This document shows, piece after piece, positions 63,589-64,000 of a stretch of DNA of 64,000 nucleotides. The first letter of the stretch is position 1, and every line of letters starts with the position of its first letter. Under the pieces are notes generated by a model. It had not been told where the DNA came from and ran no database searches. It saw nothing but the letters and a program-made list of their open reading frames with translations. The stretch comes from Trichoplax adhaerens (Eukaryota; Placozoa; Uniplacotomia; Trichoplacea; Trichoplacidae). Location of the stretch: positions 7,330,939-7,394,938 of the forward strand of contig NW_002060945.1 of the NCBI RefSeq assembly GCF_000150275.1, in the 5' to 3' direction. The position numbers and the translations under genes were made by a program.

Positions 63589-64000
63589 TTCTTAATGTTG
63601 ACATGAAACTAGATAACCGTTTTCTAAGGCTCCAAGCTAAGTGATGTTGTATAATATACAGTACAGTAAATCACAAGGTCTTGAGCATTTAATTGGATTA
63701 GCGTTATTCTATCGGTATGATCGATGGGTTAACTGATGTTTACTGGCTGAATGTAATCAAATTATGGCATTTGTCCCAACCTTAGTAGTTTGTAATAGTA
63801 TTGAGATCATAAAATTAATAATTAATAAGATTAATAGCATTGACAAAGATTTAGCGACTAAAGTCTTCAAGAATATTCCGATGTAAATGAATGTACGTAC
63901 AGGCTGTTTAATTTACAGTAACATTTTTATTACCAAAGGAAGACAAAATGCATGCAATTTCGATATAATACACTGTAAATGAGCGAAAATTTATTGGTTA
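63589..64000. other. Terminal AT-rich sequence, nothing recognised
   Basis: No gene, array or clear signal is seen apart from one isolated TACAGTACAGTA (about 63657-63668). Confidence 0.4.

Noticed and set aside
1..64000. tRNA and rRNA genes
   Set aside because: No cloverleaf with A/B-box pairs or rRNA core sequences was recognised by eye. A scan with a covariance model would be decisive.

Overview
The window is nuclear DNA from an animal with an AT-rich, compact genome. It holds eight protein-coding genes, all split by many short GT-AG introns, and all have clear human relatives: UTP20, NUP205, an atypical E2F (E2F7/8), MON1, WAVE/WASF, a mitochondrial glutamate carrier (SLC25A22/18), NOSIP and an ARL14EP-like protein. 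WAVE, NOSIP, E2F7/8 and ARL14EP together point to a metazoan. Low GC, many conserved introns of roughly 50-300 bp and short intergenic spacers suggest an early-branching animal such as a placozoan (Trichoplax/Hoilungia-like). A sponge or cnidarian cannot be excluded from the sequence alone.

Layout: UTP20 (+, 399-17435) and NUP205 (-, 28144-17528) meet tail to tail with only 92 bp between stop codons. A 2.5-kb head-to-head region full of TACTGTAC-type palindromes and a ~140-bp tandem array separates NUP205 from E2F7/8 (+, 30663-35414). E2F7/8 is followed by a ~0.3-kb-unit array and MON1 (+, 38060-43493). MON1 converges on WASF (-, 47893-44759). A 79-bp-unit array lies in the divergent region between WASF and the carrier gene (+, 51241-55126). 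The carrier converges on NOSIP (-, 58886-55958). A ~190-bp-unit array lies between NOSIP and the ARL14EP-like gene (+, about 61.6-62.8 kb).

The genes do not form one pathway. They are housekeeping functions: ribosome biogenesis, nuclear pore, cell-cycle repression, Rab7 activation, actin nucleation, mitochondrial transport and ubiquitin ligation.

The most noteworthy structures lie outside the coding sequence. Palindrome-rich tandem arrays occur in every spacer that carries 5' ends, and none was seen in the three convergent 3' spacers. A palindromic E2F consensus with a perfect 14-bp inverted repeat lies upstream of the E2F7/8 gene itself. NUP205 carries a probable U12-type (minor spliceosome) intron near its 3' end. 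The ARL14EP-like protein has a helix-turn-helix-looking N-terminal half. I found no genuinely new multi-gene system. Exon joins were worked out by eye from splice signals, phase and remembered similarity to human proteins, so individual boundaries may be a few bases off.
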